DNA of 64,000 nt from Amycolatopsis australiensis (lineage in GTDB: Bacteria; Actinomycetota; Actinomycetes; Mycobacteriales; Pseudonocardiaceae): positions 496,001-560,000 of the forward strand of contig NZ_FPJG01000006.1 of assembly GCF_900119165.1 (NCBI RefSeq), given 5' to 3'. A program made the position numbers and the translations under genes. Below are positions 44,586 to 52,806 of the stretch, piece after piece. Each line of letters starts with the position of its first letter. Position 1 is the first letter of the stretch. The notes beneath the pieces were generated by a model. The model did no database searches, was not told the DNA's origin, and saw only the letters and a program-made list of their open reading frames with translations.

Positions 44586-45569
44586 TCACCGGTCCTCCTG
44601 TGCGCCGAAGCGCCCCACGAGGGCGGCTCCAGTCTCATCCGCGCCGTTGGAATGGTCCAGCCGCCGCAGGATGACACCCTCTCGCAGAGCCCACGGGCAG
44701 ATCTCGAGTTCGGTCAAACCGAGCGCCCGCATCGTGGCCTGCGCGACGAGCGCGCCCGCCACGAGCTGGTGCGACCGGCTCGCGCTGACCCCTTCGAGCT
44801 GCGCCAGGTCGGCGGAGGTCATCCGCGAGATGAAGGCCAGGAGCTGGCGCAGCGCGGTGTCCGTGAGCGTACGTCGCACGTGCGGGCCCGCCGCCGAGGG
44901 GGCGGCGCCGGTCAGCCGGGCGAGCGAGCGGAACGTCTTCGACGTCGCCACGACCCGGTCGGGTTCACCCCATTTGGTGACTTTCCGCGCGAGATCGGTG
45001 AGCTGGTCGTCGAGCCACGCCGACGTCGCGACGAGCTCCGAGCGCGTCGGCGGGTCGTGCTTGAAGCGGGTGCGCGTGGTGCGGCCGGCGCCCAGGGGCA
45101 GCGATTCGGCCAGGACGGGCTCTTCGTCGCGGCCCATCGCGACCTCCAGCGAGCCGCCGCCGATGTCGAGGACGAGCAGCTGGCCCGCGGACCAGCCGTA
45201 CCAGCGCCGGACGGCGAGGAACGTCAACCGGGCTTCGTCGGTGCCGGAAAGGACCCGCAGCTCGACGCCGGTCTTGTCGGCGACCCGGGCGAGCACCTTG
45301 GCGGAGTTCTTGGCTTCGCGGACCGCGGAGGTGGCGAACGCCATGACTTCTTCGCAGCCGAGCCGGACGGCGGCGTCCTTGGCGGACTCGACGGCGGTGA
45401 CGAGCTCGTCGGCACCGGCCTTGCTCAGCTCGCCGCCGGGCGTGATCCGCTCGGCCAGGCGCAGCACGGACTTCTCGGAATGCATCGGCGTCGGGTGGGC
45501 GCCACGGTGGGCGTCGACCACGAGCAGGTGGACGGTGTTGGAACCGACGTCGAGTACCCCTAGGCGCAC
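44586..45569 (-). CDS. Ppx/GppA family exopolyphosphatase
   Basis: The 327-residue ASKHA-fold phosphatase has the phosphate-1 motif VRLGVLDVGSNTVHLLVVD (residues 1-19) and phosphate-2 LLVLDIGGGSLEVAMG near 130-145. It probably cleaves polyphosphate or pppGpp. Mycobacterial Ppx1 (Rv0496) is at the same site, next to SenX3-RegX3, a phosphate-sensing pair, which fits phosphate storage control. It lacks the C-terminal domain of long Ppx proteins. The start is GTG 45569, at the very beginning of the motif, with no clear ribosome site. Confidence 0.9.
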   Translation of the reverse strand: MRLGVLDVGSNTVHLLVVDAHRGAHPTPMHSEKSVLRLAERITPGGELSKAGADELVTAVESAKDAAVRLGCEEVMAFATSAVREAKNSAKVLARVADKTGVELRVLSGTDEARLTFLAVRRWYGWSAGQLLVLDIGGGSLEVAMGRDEEPVLAESLPLGAGRTTRTRFKHDPPTRSELVATSAWLDDQLTDLARKVTKWGEPDRVVATSKTFRSLARLTGAAPSAAGPHVRRTLTDTALRQLLAFISRMTSADLAQLEGVSASRSHQLVAGALVAQATMRALGLTELEICPWALREGVILRRLDHSNGADETGAALVGRFGAQEDR

Positions 45570-45589
45570 GGGGGTCCAGGGTACCGGCC

Positions 45590-45682
45590 TCAGCGCCAGG
45601 TCTCGAACTTGTAACCGAAAACACTCGGTGCGGTACCGCCCCGGCGCGCCTCCCACCGGCGCGGTACCGCCCGAAAAGCCGG
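45590..45682 (-). repeat. In-frame duplicate of the regX3 3' end past its stop
   Basis: Complement 45601-45613 repeats the bases coding for the RegX3 C-terminus (complement 45688-45700), and both read GYKFET. The second copy lies exactly 87 bases (29 codons) further, in the same frame after the TAA at 45683, and ends WR-stop at 45590. GCGGTACCGC, a 10-base palindrome, also occurs twice between them (45630-45639 and 45661-45670). Confidence 0.7.
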
Positions 45683-46372
45683 TTACGTCTCGAACTTGTA
45701 GCCCAGGCCGCGCACCGTCACCAGGTGCCGCGGCGAGCCCGGGTCCGGCTCGATCTTCGAGCGCAGCCGCTTCACGTGAACGTCCAGGGTCTTCGTGTCG
45801 CCGACGTAGTCCGCGCCCCACACCCGGTCGATCAGCTGACCGCGGGTGAGCACCCGGCCGACGTTGCGCAGCAGGTACTCCAGCAGGTCGAACTCCTTGA
45901 GCGGCAGCGAAACCTCGGCGCCGTCGACCGTCACGACGTGCCGCTCGACGTCCATCCGCACCGGCCCCGCCGACAGGACCAGCGGCGCCAGCTCACCCTC
46001 CGAGCCCGGCTCGCCGCCGCGGCGCAGCACCGCGCGGACCCGCGCGATCAGCTCGCGCGCCGAGTACGGCTTCGTCACGTAGTCGTCGGCACCCAGCTCC
46101 AGGCCGACGACCTTGTCGATCTCGCTGTCCCGCGCGGTCACCATGATGACCGGCACGGCCGAGCGCTGACGCAGCTGCTTGCAGACGTCGGTGCCGCTCA
46201 TCCCGGGCAGCATCAGGTCGAGCAGCACGATGTCGGCGCCGTTGCGGTCGAACTCCTCCAGCGCGGCCTGGCCGGTGCCGGCCACGGCGGCGGTGAACCC
46301 TTCCTTGCGCAGCAGGAAGGCGAGGGGGTCGGCGAACGACTCCTCGTCCTCGACGATGAGAACCCTGGTCAC
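45683..46372 (-). CDS. regX3: Response regulator RegX3
   Basis: The 229-residue OmpR-type regulator has a receiver domain (1-118) with acidic DEE near 9-11, phosphoacceptor Asp in IVLLDLMLPGMSG near 52, and Lys in VTKPYSAREL near 101. The winged-helix DNA-binding domain is at about 130-227 (VLTRGQLIDRVWGADYVGDTKTLDVHVKRLRSKIEPD). GGAGGAAACCT precedes GTG 46372, which overlaps the senX3 stop. RegX3 controls phosphate starvation genes in mycobacteria. A duplicate of its 3' end lies beyond the stop. Confidence 0.95.
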   Translation of the reverse strand: MTRVLIVEDEESFADPLAFLLRKEGFTAAVAGTGQAALEEFDRNGADIVLLDLMLPGMSGTDVCKQLRQRSAVPVIMVTARDSEIDKVVGLELGADDYVTKPYSARELIARVRAVLRRGGEPGSEGELAPLVLSAGPVRMDVERHVVTVDGAEVSLPLKEFDLLEYLLRNVGRVLTRGQLIDRVWGADYVGDTKTLDVHVKRLRSKIEPDPGSPRHLVTVRGLGYKFET

Positions 46373-47610
46373 AGGTTTCCTCCATGATCTGGGCTGTCCT
46401 GCCCGGTAACCACGAGCCTCGGGGTGCGCTCGGGGGTCTTCTCCTGCCGCGGTGCCGGCGAGGTCTTGGCGCCCCGCGCCGGCTCGGCGGCCGGGTCGGG
46501 GCGGACGTGCGCGGGGATGCGCAGGGTGAACGTCGAGCCGGTGCCGGGACGGCTCCACAGCCCGACCGAGCCGCCGTGGTTGGCCGCGACGTGCTTGACG
46601 ATCGCCAGGCCCAGCCCGGTGCCGCCGGTGGCGCGCGAGCGGGCCTTGTCGGCGCGGTAGAAGCGCTCGAAGACGCGCTGCTGGTCCTCCTCGGCGATGC
46701 CGATGCCGCGGTCGGTCACGGCGATCTCGACCATCCCGTCGGCGAGCCGGCGCGAGATCGAGACCGGGCTGCCCGCCGGCGAGTAGTTGACCGCGTTCTC
46801 CAGCAGGTTCGACAGGGCGGTGACCAGCAGCGTCCGGTCGCCCTCGATGAGCAGGCCGCTGGGGCTGTCGGTGGTGATCCGGATGTCGGCCGACTCCGCC
46901 GAAAGCGTGGTGCGGCCGAGCGCCTCGCGCACGACCGCGTCGACCTCGACGACGTTGAGGTCGGGCAGCCGTTCGGCGCCCTGCAGCCGCGAGAGCGCGA
47001 TCAGCTCGGTGACGAGCTGGCCGAGCCGGGTGGATTCGCGGAGGATCTTGCCGCCGAAGCGGCGGACCTCGTCGACGTCCTCGGCGGCGTCGAGCACGGC
47101 CTCGGTGAGCAGCGCGATCGCGCCGACCGGGGTCTTGAGCTCGTGGCTGACGTTGGCGACGAAGTCGCGGCGGACGGCCTCCAGCCGGATGGCCTCGGAG
47201 TGGTCGACCGCCTCGACGACGGTGAAGCCGTCGCCGAGCGGCCGGACCTGGCCGAGCACCGCCTCCGGCTGGCGGCCGCGCGCTTCGAGCGGCGAAAGGT
47301 CGATCTCCACGGGTTCGTCGGTCTCGACGACCTGCTCGGCCGCCTTGCGGGCACGCGGGTCGGCCTGGTTGACCTTGACCAGTCCCAGCTCGTAGGCACG
47401 CGGGTTGTGCAGCACCATGTCGCCGAACCGGTTGAGCACGACGACGCCGTTGTTGGACGAGCGGACCAGCCGTTCGAGCAGCTCCGCGACGGTCGGGCCC
47501 GGCGGCCGGGCCTCCTCCCGGCGGGTGCGGGCCCGCGCCAGGAAATAGCCGACCACCGCACCGGCCACCAGTGCGCCGATGGCCAGTGCGAGTGAAACAG
47601 GCGTGGTCAC
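46369..47610 (-). CDS. senX3: Sensor histidine kinase SenX3
   Basis: The 413-residue kinase has one N-terminal transmembrane helix (about 5-25) and a PAS-like domain (about 40-135). The dimerisation/phosphoacceptor His is in DFVANVSHELKTPVGAI near 155. The ATP-binding core has NLLENAVNYSPAG, DRGIGIAEEDQQRVFERFYRADKARSRATGGTGLGLAIVKH near 260-345, and a disordered C-terminal tail. It senses phosphate state with the PstSCAB/PhoU system in mycobacteria. None of those genes are here. It overlaps regX3 by 4 bases and starts with GTG 47610. Confidence 0.95.
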   Translation of the reverse strand: MTTPVSLALAIGALVAGAVVGYFLARARTRREEARPPGPTVAELLERLVRSSNNGVVVLNRFGDMVLHNPRAYELGLVKVNQADPRARKAAEQVVETDEPVEIDLSPLEARGRQPEAVLGQVRPLGDGFTVVEAVDHSEAIRLEAVRRDFVANVSHELKTPVGAIALLTEAVLDAAEDVDEVRRFGGKILRESTRLGQLVTELIALSRLQGAERLPDLNVVEVDAVVREALGRTTLSAESADIRITTDSPSGLLIEGDRTLLVTALSNLLENAVNYSPAGSPVSISRRLADGMVEIAVTDRGIGIAEEDQQRVFERFYRADKARSRATGGTGLGLAIVKHVAANHGGSVGLWSRPGTGSTFTLRIPAHVRPDPAAEPARGAKTSPAPRQEKTPERTPRLVVTGQDSPDHGGNL

Positions 47611-47756
47611 GGGCCGATCGTAAGCTGAGAAGTGGCCCTCCGGCCTAGCGTTGTCCGCCTTGTCGTGAGCACCGCGACACCTGCGGAGGACATGTTCGCC
47701 GGGGCTTCAGGCGGCGTTCACCCGATCGATTCCCCGGCGAGACATTCCGGGCGAAT

Positions 47757-48620
47757 TCACCCGAGCGTCTTCAGGTCCTCGCCGGTGAGCCGCAGCGCCG
47801 CGGCGGCGACGTTCTGGTCCAGGTGCGTGACGTCGCCGGTGCCCGGGATGGCGAGCACGTGCGGGCCCTGGTGCAGGGTCCACGCGAGCCGCACCTGCGC
47901 CGGGGTGGCGTCGTGCCGGCGCGCGACCTCGGCGACCCGCGCGTCCTCGCCCGTTCCGCTCGCGACGGCGAAGAACGGGACGAAGGCGATCCCGCGCTCG
48001 GCGCACATCCGGACCAGCTCGTCGTCCTCGCGGCGGGCGGACAGGCCGTACTGGTTCTGCACGCAGACGACCGGCGCGATGGCCAGTGCCTCGGTGAGGT
48101 GCTCCGGGCCGACGTTGGAGATGCCCAGCTCGCGGATCAGGCCCTGCTCGCGCAGCTCGGCGAGCGCGCCGAAGCCGTCGGCGAGCGAGCCGGTACCGCG
48201 GTCGAGGCTCTGCCCGATCCGGTAGTTGACGACGTCGAGGTGGTCCAGGCCCAGTTCGCGCAGGTTCTGCTCGACCTGCGCGCGCAGCTGGTCCGGCCGG
48301 GCGGTGAAGAAGTTTCCCGCGAAGTCGCGGCCGGGACCGACCTTGGTGGTGAGCACCAGGTCGTCGTACGGCGCCAGCGCGCTGTTGATCAGCTCGTTCG
48401 CCGAACGCGGCCCGGCGAAGTAGAAGGCGGCCGTGTCGAAGTGGTTCACGCCCAGCTCGACGGCCCGGCGCAGCACGGCGAGCGACGTCTCACGGGCGCG
48501 GATGCCGCCGTCCGAAGTGGACATCAGGCGCATCGCGCCGAAGCCGAGCCGGTTGACTTCGAAGGAGCCGAGCTGCCAGGTGCCCGCCGCGGCGGCGGGG
48601 AGGGTGTTCGTCGTGGTCAT
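47757..48620 (-). CDS. Aldo/keto reductase
   Basis: The 287-residue NADP-dependent (beta/alpha)8 barrel has the catalytic-region segments GVNHFDTAAFYFAGPRSANELI near residues 54-75 and VLTTKVGPG near 91. NYRIGQSLDRG is near 130, and LAIPGTGDVTHLDQNVAAAAL sits near the C-terminus for cofactor binding. The substrate is unknown. It is divergent from the LuxR-type regulator at 48688, about 67 bases away, which may control it. It does not belong to the conserved neighbour set and looks like an accessory gene. Confidence 0.9.
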   Translation of the reverse strand: MTTTNTLPAAAAGTWQLGSFEVNRLGFGAMRLMSTSDGGIRARETSLAVLRRAVELGVNHFDTAAFYFAGPRSANELINSALAPYDDLVLTTKVGPGRDFAGNFFTARPDQLRAQVEQNLRELGLDHLDVVNYRIGQSLDRGTGSLADGFGALAELREQGLIRELGISNVGPEHLTEALAIAPVVCVQNQYGLSARREDDELVRMCAERGIAFVPFFAVASGTGEDARVAEVARRHDATPAQVRLAWTLHQGPHVLAIPGTGDVTHLDQNVAAAALRLTGEDLKTLG

Positions 48621-48687
48621 GGCTCCAGCGTCGCGGCGTCACCCGCGCGAGGACCGGGTTTGGCACTTTGCTGCCACACTGGAACAC

Positions 48688-49326
48688 GTGGAAAAGGTGA
48701 CCGACGTCGTCATGGTGCGCGGCGAGGCCGAGCTGTTCGAACGGACGGCGCACCTCTTCGCGACCGCGACGGAGATTTCCTGCGCGGCCCGCGACCTGCA
48801 CACCTGGTCGGTGGCGCACCCGAGCGCGCCCGAGCGCGAGCAGTCCGTGCGCGGGATGACCGTGCGCAAGATCTACCTGCCCGGCGTGCTGTTCGACCCG
48901 GCGCTGGCCGGCCACCTGCGGTTCATGGCCGCGAGCGGCGCCCGGATCCGGATCACCGAACGCGAGATCAACGAGACGATCCTGCTCGACCGCCGGATCG
49001 CGATCGTGGCGGGCGACCGCGTCGGCGGGGTCCGCGGCTACACCGTGGTCAGCAGCCCGGAGCTGGTGCAGGGCATCCAGTCGCTGTTCGAGGCGGCCTG
49101 GCACGGCGCCACCGACCTGGAGTCCTACCAGGCCCGGTTCGCCGAGCTGGGCGCGCGGGAAATCCTGGAGCAGCTGGCGTCCGGCTGCAAGGACGAGACG
49201 GCGGCGCGCGCGCTGGGCGTCGGCCTGCGCACCTACCGGCGGCGGGTGGCGGAGCTGATGGAGCTGCTCGGCGCGACCTCCCGGTTCCAGGCGGGGGCGC
49301 GGGCCCGCGAAGCCGGGCTCCTGTGA
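48688..49326 (+). CDS. LuxR-type HTH transcriptional regulator
   Basis: The 212-residue protein has an N-terminal domain of TrmB/PLD-like type (about 10-140: RGEAELFERTAHLFATATEISCAARDLHTW...YLPGVLFDPALAGHLRFMAASGARIRI). A C-terminal LuxR-type HTH follows (REILEQLASGCKDETAARALGVGLRTYRRRVAELMELLGATSRFQAG, about 160-205). It probably binds a small ligand and controls the divergent aldo/keto reductase. The start is GTG 48688; ATG 48712 is an alternative. Its stop overlaps the lipoprotein start. Confidence 0.85.
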   Translation: MEKVTDVVMVRGEAELFERTAHLFATATEISCAARDLHTWSVAHPSAPEREQSVRGMTVRKIYLPGVLFDPALAGHLRFMAASGARIRITEREINETILLDRRIAIVAGDRVGGVRGYTVVSSPELVQGIQSLFEAAWHGATDLESYQARFAELGAREILEQLASGCKDETAARALGVGLRTYRRRVAELMELLGATSRFQAGARAREAGLL

Positions 49327-50195
49327 GGCGCTTGCTGCCGGCGCTGGTCCTGCTGACCTCCGCCTGCACGGTCACCGGCACCGCCGTGCCGATCAGCGGC
49401 AACCTCGCGCTGGTCGACGCGCGCGGGACGGGCGCGGCTCTCGACGCGGTGAAGACCGCCGCCGAGACGGTGTTCAGCTACGACTCCGGCAACCCGGCCG
49501 CCTTCGACCAGGCCGTGGCGGCCAACGTCACCGGCGCGGCCAAGGACCAGCTGGCGCGGCTGTTCGACCAGATCCGGAAGAGCCCGCAGCCGGTGCACCT
49601 CGTCACGCGGGTGCGGCAGGCGGCCGCCCTCGAGTTCACCGGCGACCGGGTCCGGGACCTGGCCGTGCTGCAGCAGGACAGCGGGACCTCGACGGGCCTG
49701 GCCACGGTCGCCTTCACCGCGGTGCGGGAAGGCGGGCGCTGGCGGCTGTCCGACATCGCGGTGAACCCGGCCCAGCCGTCGCCCGCGCCGCAGCCGGACG
49801 ACGGCAGCACGGGCGGGCTGCGCGACTCGGCGCTGGCGGGCGCCCGCGCCGTGGCCGGCGCGCTGTTCACGACCGACAGCGGCGATCCGGAAGGCAGCTA
49901 CGCGCGAGCCGAAGCGGTCACGGCCGAGCCGTTGCGCAGCGACTACCGCGCGAAGAAAGACACCTACGTCGAGGCGATCCGCCGGAGCGGCACGAAGGTG
50001 GCGCTGGGCCCGGACCCGATGGCCGGGGCCGTCACGCTCACCGGCGGCCGGGCCACCGTGCTGTTCTTCACGACGCTGCAGGTCACCGACGCCGCGGGCA
50101 AGGTGACCAGCCGCCCCTTCACGACCGAACTCGACGTCGTCCGCGAAGGGGCGAGCTGGAAGGTGACCGGCGTCCGGCCGGTCGTCGCGTCCTGA
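49323..50195 (+). CDS. Putative lipoprotein, unknown function
   Basis: The 290-residue protein begins RRLLPALVLLTSACTVTG, a lipobox with lipidated Cys near 15. Two similar halves follow (about 45-140 and 160-280), each with an NTF2/Mce-associated-like pattern: DAVKTAAETVFSYDSGNPAAFDQAV and ARAVAGALFTTDSGDPEGSYARAEAV. They look like an internal duplication. The role is unknown. GTG 49323 overlaps the regulator stop, and it ends 6 bases from the convergent gpmA. Confidence 0.8.
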   Translation: MRRLLPALVLLTSACTVTGTAVPISGNLALVDARGTGAALDAVKTAAETVFSYDSGNPAAFDQAVAANVTGAAKDQLARLFDQIRKSPQPVHLVTRVRQAAALEFTGDRVRDLAVLQQDSGTSTGLATVAFTAVREGGRWRLSDIAVNPAQPSPAPQPDDGSTGGLRDSALAGARAVAGALFTTDSGDPEGSYARAEAVTAEPLRSDYRAKKDTYVEAIRRSGTKVALGPDPMAGAVTLTGGRATVLFFTTLQVTDAAGKVTSRPFTTELDVVREGASWKVTGVRPVVAS

Positions 50196-50201
50196 TGGGA
50201 C

Positions 50202-50951
50202 TCAGCGGCCCTGGTTGGCGACCGCGGCGGCGGCTTCCTCGGCGGCGTCGGGGTCGAGGTACTCGCCGCCCTGCTTCACCGGCTTCAGGTCGTCGGTGAG
50301 GTCGTAGCGCAGCGGGATGCCGGTCGGGATGTTGAGGCCGGCGATGTCCGCGTCGGAGATGCCGTCGAGGTGCTTGACCAGCGCGCGCAGCGAGTTGCCG
50401 TGCGCGGCGACCAGGACGGTCTTGCCCGCCCGCAGGTCCGGCACGATCGCGGACTCCCAGTACGGCAGCAGGCGCGCGACGACGTCCTTGAGGCATTCGG
50501 TCAGCGGCGCGTTGTCGCCGAGGCCGGCGTAGCGGGCGTCACCGGCCTGGCTCCACTTGTCCTGCGGGTCGATGGCCGGCGGCGGGGTGTCGTACGAGCG
50601 GCGCCAGAGCATGAACTGCTCCTCGCCGAACTCCTCGAGGGTCTGCTTCTTGTTCTTGCCCTGCAGCGCGCCGTAGTGGCGCTCGTTGAGCCGCCAGTCG
50701 CGCTTCACCGGGATCCAGTGCCGGTCGGCGGCGTCCAGCGCGATGTTCGCGGTGGAGATCGCGCGGCGCAGCAGCGAGGTGTGCACCACGTCCGGCAGCA
50801 GGCCGGCGTCGGCCAGCAGCCGGCCGCCCTGCCGGGCTTCGTTCTCGCCCTGCTCCGAGAGCGGCACGTCCACCCAGCCGGTGAACAGGTTTTCCGCGTT
50901 CCACGTGCTCTGCCCGTGCCGCAGCAGCACCAACGTCCCAATCTCGCCCAT
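50202..50951 (-). CDS. gpmA: 2,3-bisphosphoglycerate-dependent phosphoglycerate mutase
   Basis: GpmA interconverts 3- and 2-phosphoglycerate in glycolysis. The 249-residue enzyme has the phospho-His motif [12 protein letters not shown] near residues 7-18, [14 protein letters not shown] near 89-102, and catalytic segment [20 protein letters not shown] near 179-198. It starts with ATG 50951. It lies in the mycobacterial order gpm-senX3-regX3, here with the aldo/keto reductase block inserted in between. A 20-base palindrome lies 61-80 bases upstream. Confidence 0.97.
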   Translation of the reverse strand: MGEIGTLVLLRHGQSTWNAENLFTGWVDVPLSEQGENEARQGGRLLADAGLLPDVVHTSLLRRAISTANIALDAADRHWIPVKRDWRLNERHYGALQGKNKKQTLEEFGEEQFMLWRRSYDTPPPAIDPQDKWSQAGDARYAGLGDNAPLTECLKDVVARLLPYWESAIVPDLRAGKTVLVAAHGNSLRALVKHLDGISDADIAGLNIPTGIPLRYDLTDDLKPVKQGGEYLDPDAAEEAAAAVANQGR

Positions 50952-51011
50952 GCGTTCAGCCTGCCAGACGGACCACCGGGCCGACCGGTGACCTCCCGTC
51001 CTACCCAGAGT

Positions 51012-51031
51012 GTGTTACTGCGAAGTAACAC
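51012..51031. promoter_or_regulatory. 20-base palindrome upstream of gpmA
   Basis: Two perfect 8-base arms (GTGTTACT and AGTAACAC) around GCGA lie 61-80 bases before the gpmA ATG. The likely -10 TAGGAC lies between, so a repressor here could block gpmA. It matches no operator I know. Confidence 0.5.
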
Positions 51032-51227
51032 CTCACCCTTCGACAAGTCCGGCCGCCAACAACGCGCAAAATCCCGGAAGCGGACTGCACACTGTTATCG
51101 GCCGTGTCGAAATTCACTCGAACGGACTACTGAGTAGTCTTGTGATTACAGGTCGAGATCTGACAGGTTGGCTTACGTCCCGAGCGGCCGGATTCCACGC
51201 ACTCCCCGGCCGGTTTCGGGCTTCGAC

Positions 51228-51257
51228 CGCGGCTCGTCTCCCCCCTGCCGAGCCGCG
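51228..51257 (-). terminator. Distal hairpin after the DUF4349 gene
   Basis: CGCGGCTCG and CGAGCCGCG form a perfect 9-base stem with a 12-base loop containing CTCCCCCC. It may back up the hairpin at 51322-51357 with the same loop motif. Confidence 0.5.
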
Positions 51258-51321
51258 GCCCGCCGGCCCCGTTGACATCCCCCTCGTCACCGGGTCCTGA
51301 TCGGCGGGAACTTCAGCGGGG

Positions 51322-51357
51322 CGGCTCGAGATCGCGACTCCCCCCTCCCTCGAGCCG
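51322..51357 (-). terminator. Terminator hairpin after the DUF4349 gene
   Basis: CGGCTCGAG and CTCGAGCCG pair perfectly (51322-51330 with 51349-51357). The stem extends to 12 of 13 with flanking GGG/CCC. It lies 16 bases past the stop at 51373. Confidence 0.65.
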
Positions 51358-51372
51358 TCCCGCCTGCCCGCG

Positions 51373-52224
51373 TCAGACCTCGGTCGGCTCGGGACGCGCG
51401 GTCCGGCGACGGCGGGCCAGCCACCACGCCAGCCACGCCAGCGGCACCGCGACGAGCAGGAACGGCGCGATCGCGCCCAGCACCGTCAGCACGCCGCCGC
51501 CGAAGGTCAGGAACGCGTCCCAGCCGGCGGCCAGCCCGCCGAAGAAGCCGCTGCGGTCCTCCGCCGCGGGTGGCGGCGCGGCCACGCCGCGGACGGTCAT
51601 CGAGACGGTCGCCATCGCGACGCTGCCCGCCAGCGAGTTCCGCTGCTGCTCGAGCGATTCGAGTGCCGACTCGCGGTTCGTCAGCTCGCTTTCGATCGAC
51701 GTGATGTCCGACACGGACGTCGCCTTCGCCAGCAGCGCGCGGATCCGCTCCACCGACGCCCGCTGCGTCGCCAGCCGCGCTTCGACGTCGATGACCTGCC
51801 CGGTGACGTCCTGGGTGTTCAGCTCCCGCTTCACCAGGCTCGAGCCCAGGTGCGAAAGCTGGTCGAGCACGGGGTCGAGCTTGTCGGCGGGCACGGCCAG
51901 CGACAGCGTCGCCGAGTCGTCGCCGGTGCTCTCCTGCCCGGTGTAGCCGCCGGCGCCCTGCGCGATCCCGCGGGCCTGCGCGACGACGTCGGTGACCTTG
52001 GTGGCCGTCAGCTCCAGCCGCGCGCTGCGCGAGAGCTTGCGGTCACCGGCGCCCGCCTGCGGTGGCGTCACCTTCGACTCGCCCTTGCCGGTTCCCTGCT
52101 GCGGGGCCGCGGGCGCGACCCCGGCACTGTCCGCCGTGGACGCCCGGTCGTCCGCCGCCGAGCAACCGGCCAGCACGAATGCCACGCCCGCGATCGCGAG
52201 CGCCGCTCTCCATCGAGTCCGCAT
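51373..52224 (-). CDS. DUF4349 lipoprotein
   Basis: The 283-residue protein has a lipobox AFVLAGCSAAD (Cys near residue 21). The DUF4349 domain spans about 60-230, including the strand pattern RLELTATKVTDVVAQARGIAQGAGGYTGQEST and coiled-coil TSIESELTNRESALESLEQQRNSLAG. A C-terminal transmembrane helix is near 240-270, followed by RRRRTARPEP. Function is unknown; membrane-surface roles are typical. It starts with ATG 52224 and is followed by two hairpins. Confidence 0.85.
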   Translation of the reverse strand: MRTRWRAALAIAGVAFVLAGCSAADDRASTADSAGVAPAAPQQGTGKGESKVTPPQAGAGDRKLSRSARLELTATKVTDVVAQARGIAQGAGGYTGQESTGDDSATLSLAVPADKLDPVLDQLSHLGSSLVKRELNTQDVTGQVIDVEARLATQRASVERIRALLAKATSVSDITSIESELTNRESALESLEQQRNSLAGSVAMATVSMTVRGVAAPPPAAEDRSGFFGGLAAGWDAFLTFGGGVLTVLGAIAPFLLVAVPLAWLAWWLARRRRTARPEPTEV

Positions 52225-52293
52225 CCTGGTTCTCCCTCCAGTTCGACTGGCGAGGAGACGGATGTCCGGTTCAGGGCCGTTGCACGGCCCTGG

Positions 52294-52806
52294 TCACGAC
52301 TCGGTCAAGCCCGGTTCGTGCGGCTTACCGGGCGCCACCAGGTGCTTGAACGCCTGCAGGTTGGCCAGTGACTCGCCGCGGGAGACGCGCCAGTCCCACT
52401 CGCGCTTGATCGACGTCGCGAAGCCCAGCTCCAGCAGCGTGTTGAAGTCGCCGTCGGCGGCTTCCAGCACCTGGCCGAGCACCTTGTCGAGCTCGTCGGC
52501 GGTCATCGTGTCCCTGCCGAACCGGCCGACCAGGTAGATGTCCCCGAGACTGTCCACTGTGTAGTGCACACCGTAGAGCTTGGCGTTGCGCTGCAACAGG
52601 AACCGGTAAACGTCCTCATGGGACTCGTCGGGACGGCGGCAGACGAACGCTTCCACGGAGAACGCGTGGTCGCCGTCGACCAGCCACGCGTTCGTCTGCA
52701 GCTTCTTCGTCCCCGGCAGCGTGACGAAGTACTTGCCGGGACCGCGCTTGTCGTACTTCAGCTCCGCGGAGTCCAAAGTAGACTGGATCAGCTCGTCCAG
52801 GCTCAC
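52294..52806 (-). CDS. YbjN domain protein
   Basis: The 170-residue YbjN/type III secretion chaperone-like protein contains [59 protein letters not shown] and [24 protein letters not shown]. It has the same neighbour (mshA) in mycobacteria (Rv0487), and GTG 52806 overlaps the mshA stop (GTGA). A chaperone-like role related to mycothiol or the envelope is conceivable but unproven. Confidence 0.88.
   Translation of the reverse strand: MSLDELIQSTLDSAELKYDKRGPGKYFVTLPGTKKLQTNAWLVDGDHAFSVEAFVCRRPDESHEDVYRFLLQRNAKLYGVHYTVDSLGDIYLVGRFGRDTMTADELDKVLGQVLEAADGDFNTLLELGFATSIKREWDWRVSRGESLANLQAFKHLVAPGKPHEPGLTES

Larger units (their letters stand above)
50952..51372. other. 421-base non-coding region upstream of gpmA
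   Basis: It holds the palindrome GTGTTACT-GCGA-AGTAACAC (51012-51031) and an AT-richer stretch 51060-51180 with ACTACT-G-AGTAGT (51126-51138). Two long hairpins are at 51228-51257 and 51322-51357. A 96-codon open frame crosses it, but its sequence looks random. I see no real protein gene. A small RNA is possible but unproven. Confidence 0.5.

Noticed and set aside
47716..47735. GTTCACC and GATTCCC as a Pho box upstream of senX3
   Set aside because: The copies are not 11 bases apart and the second half is poor, so it does not meet the PhoP/Pho-box pattern.
51010..51300. 96-codon frame in the region upstream of gpmA
   Set aside because: No ribosome site, no family and mixed composition; it crosses a palindrome and a hairpin.
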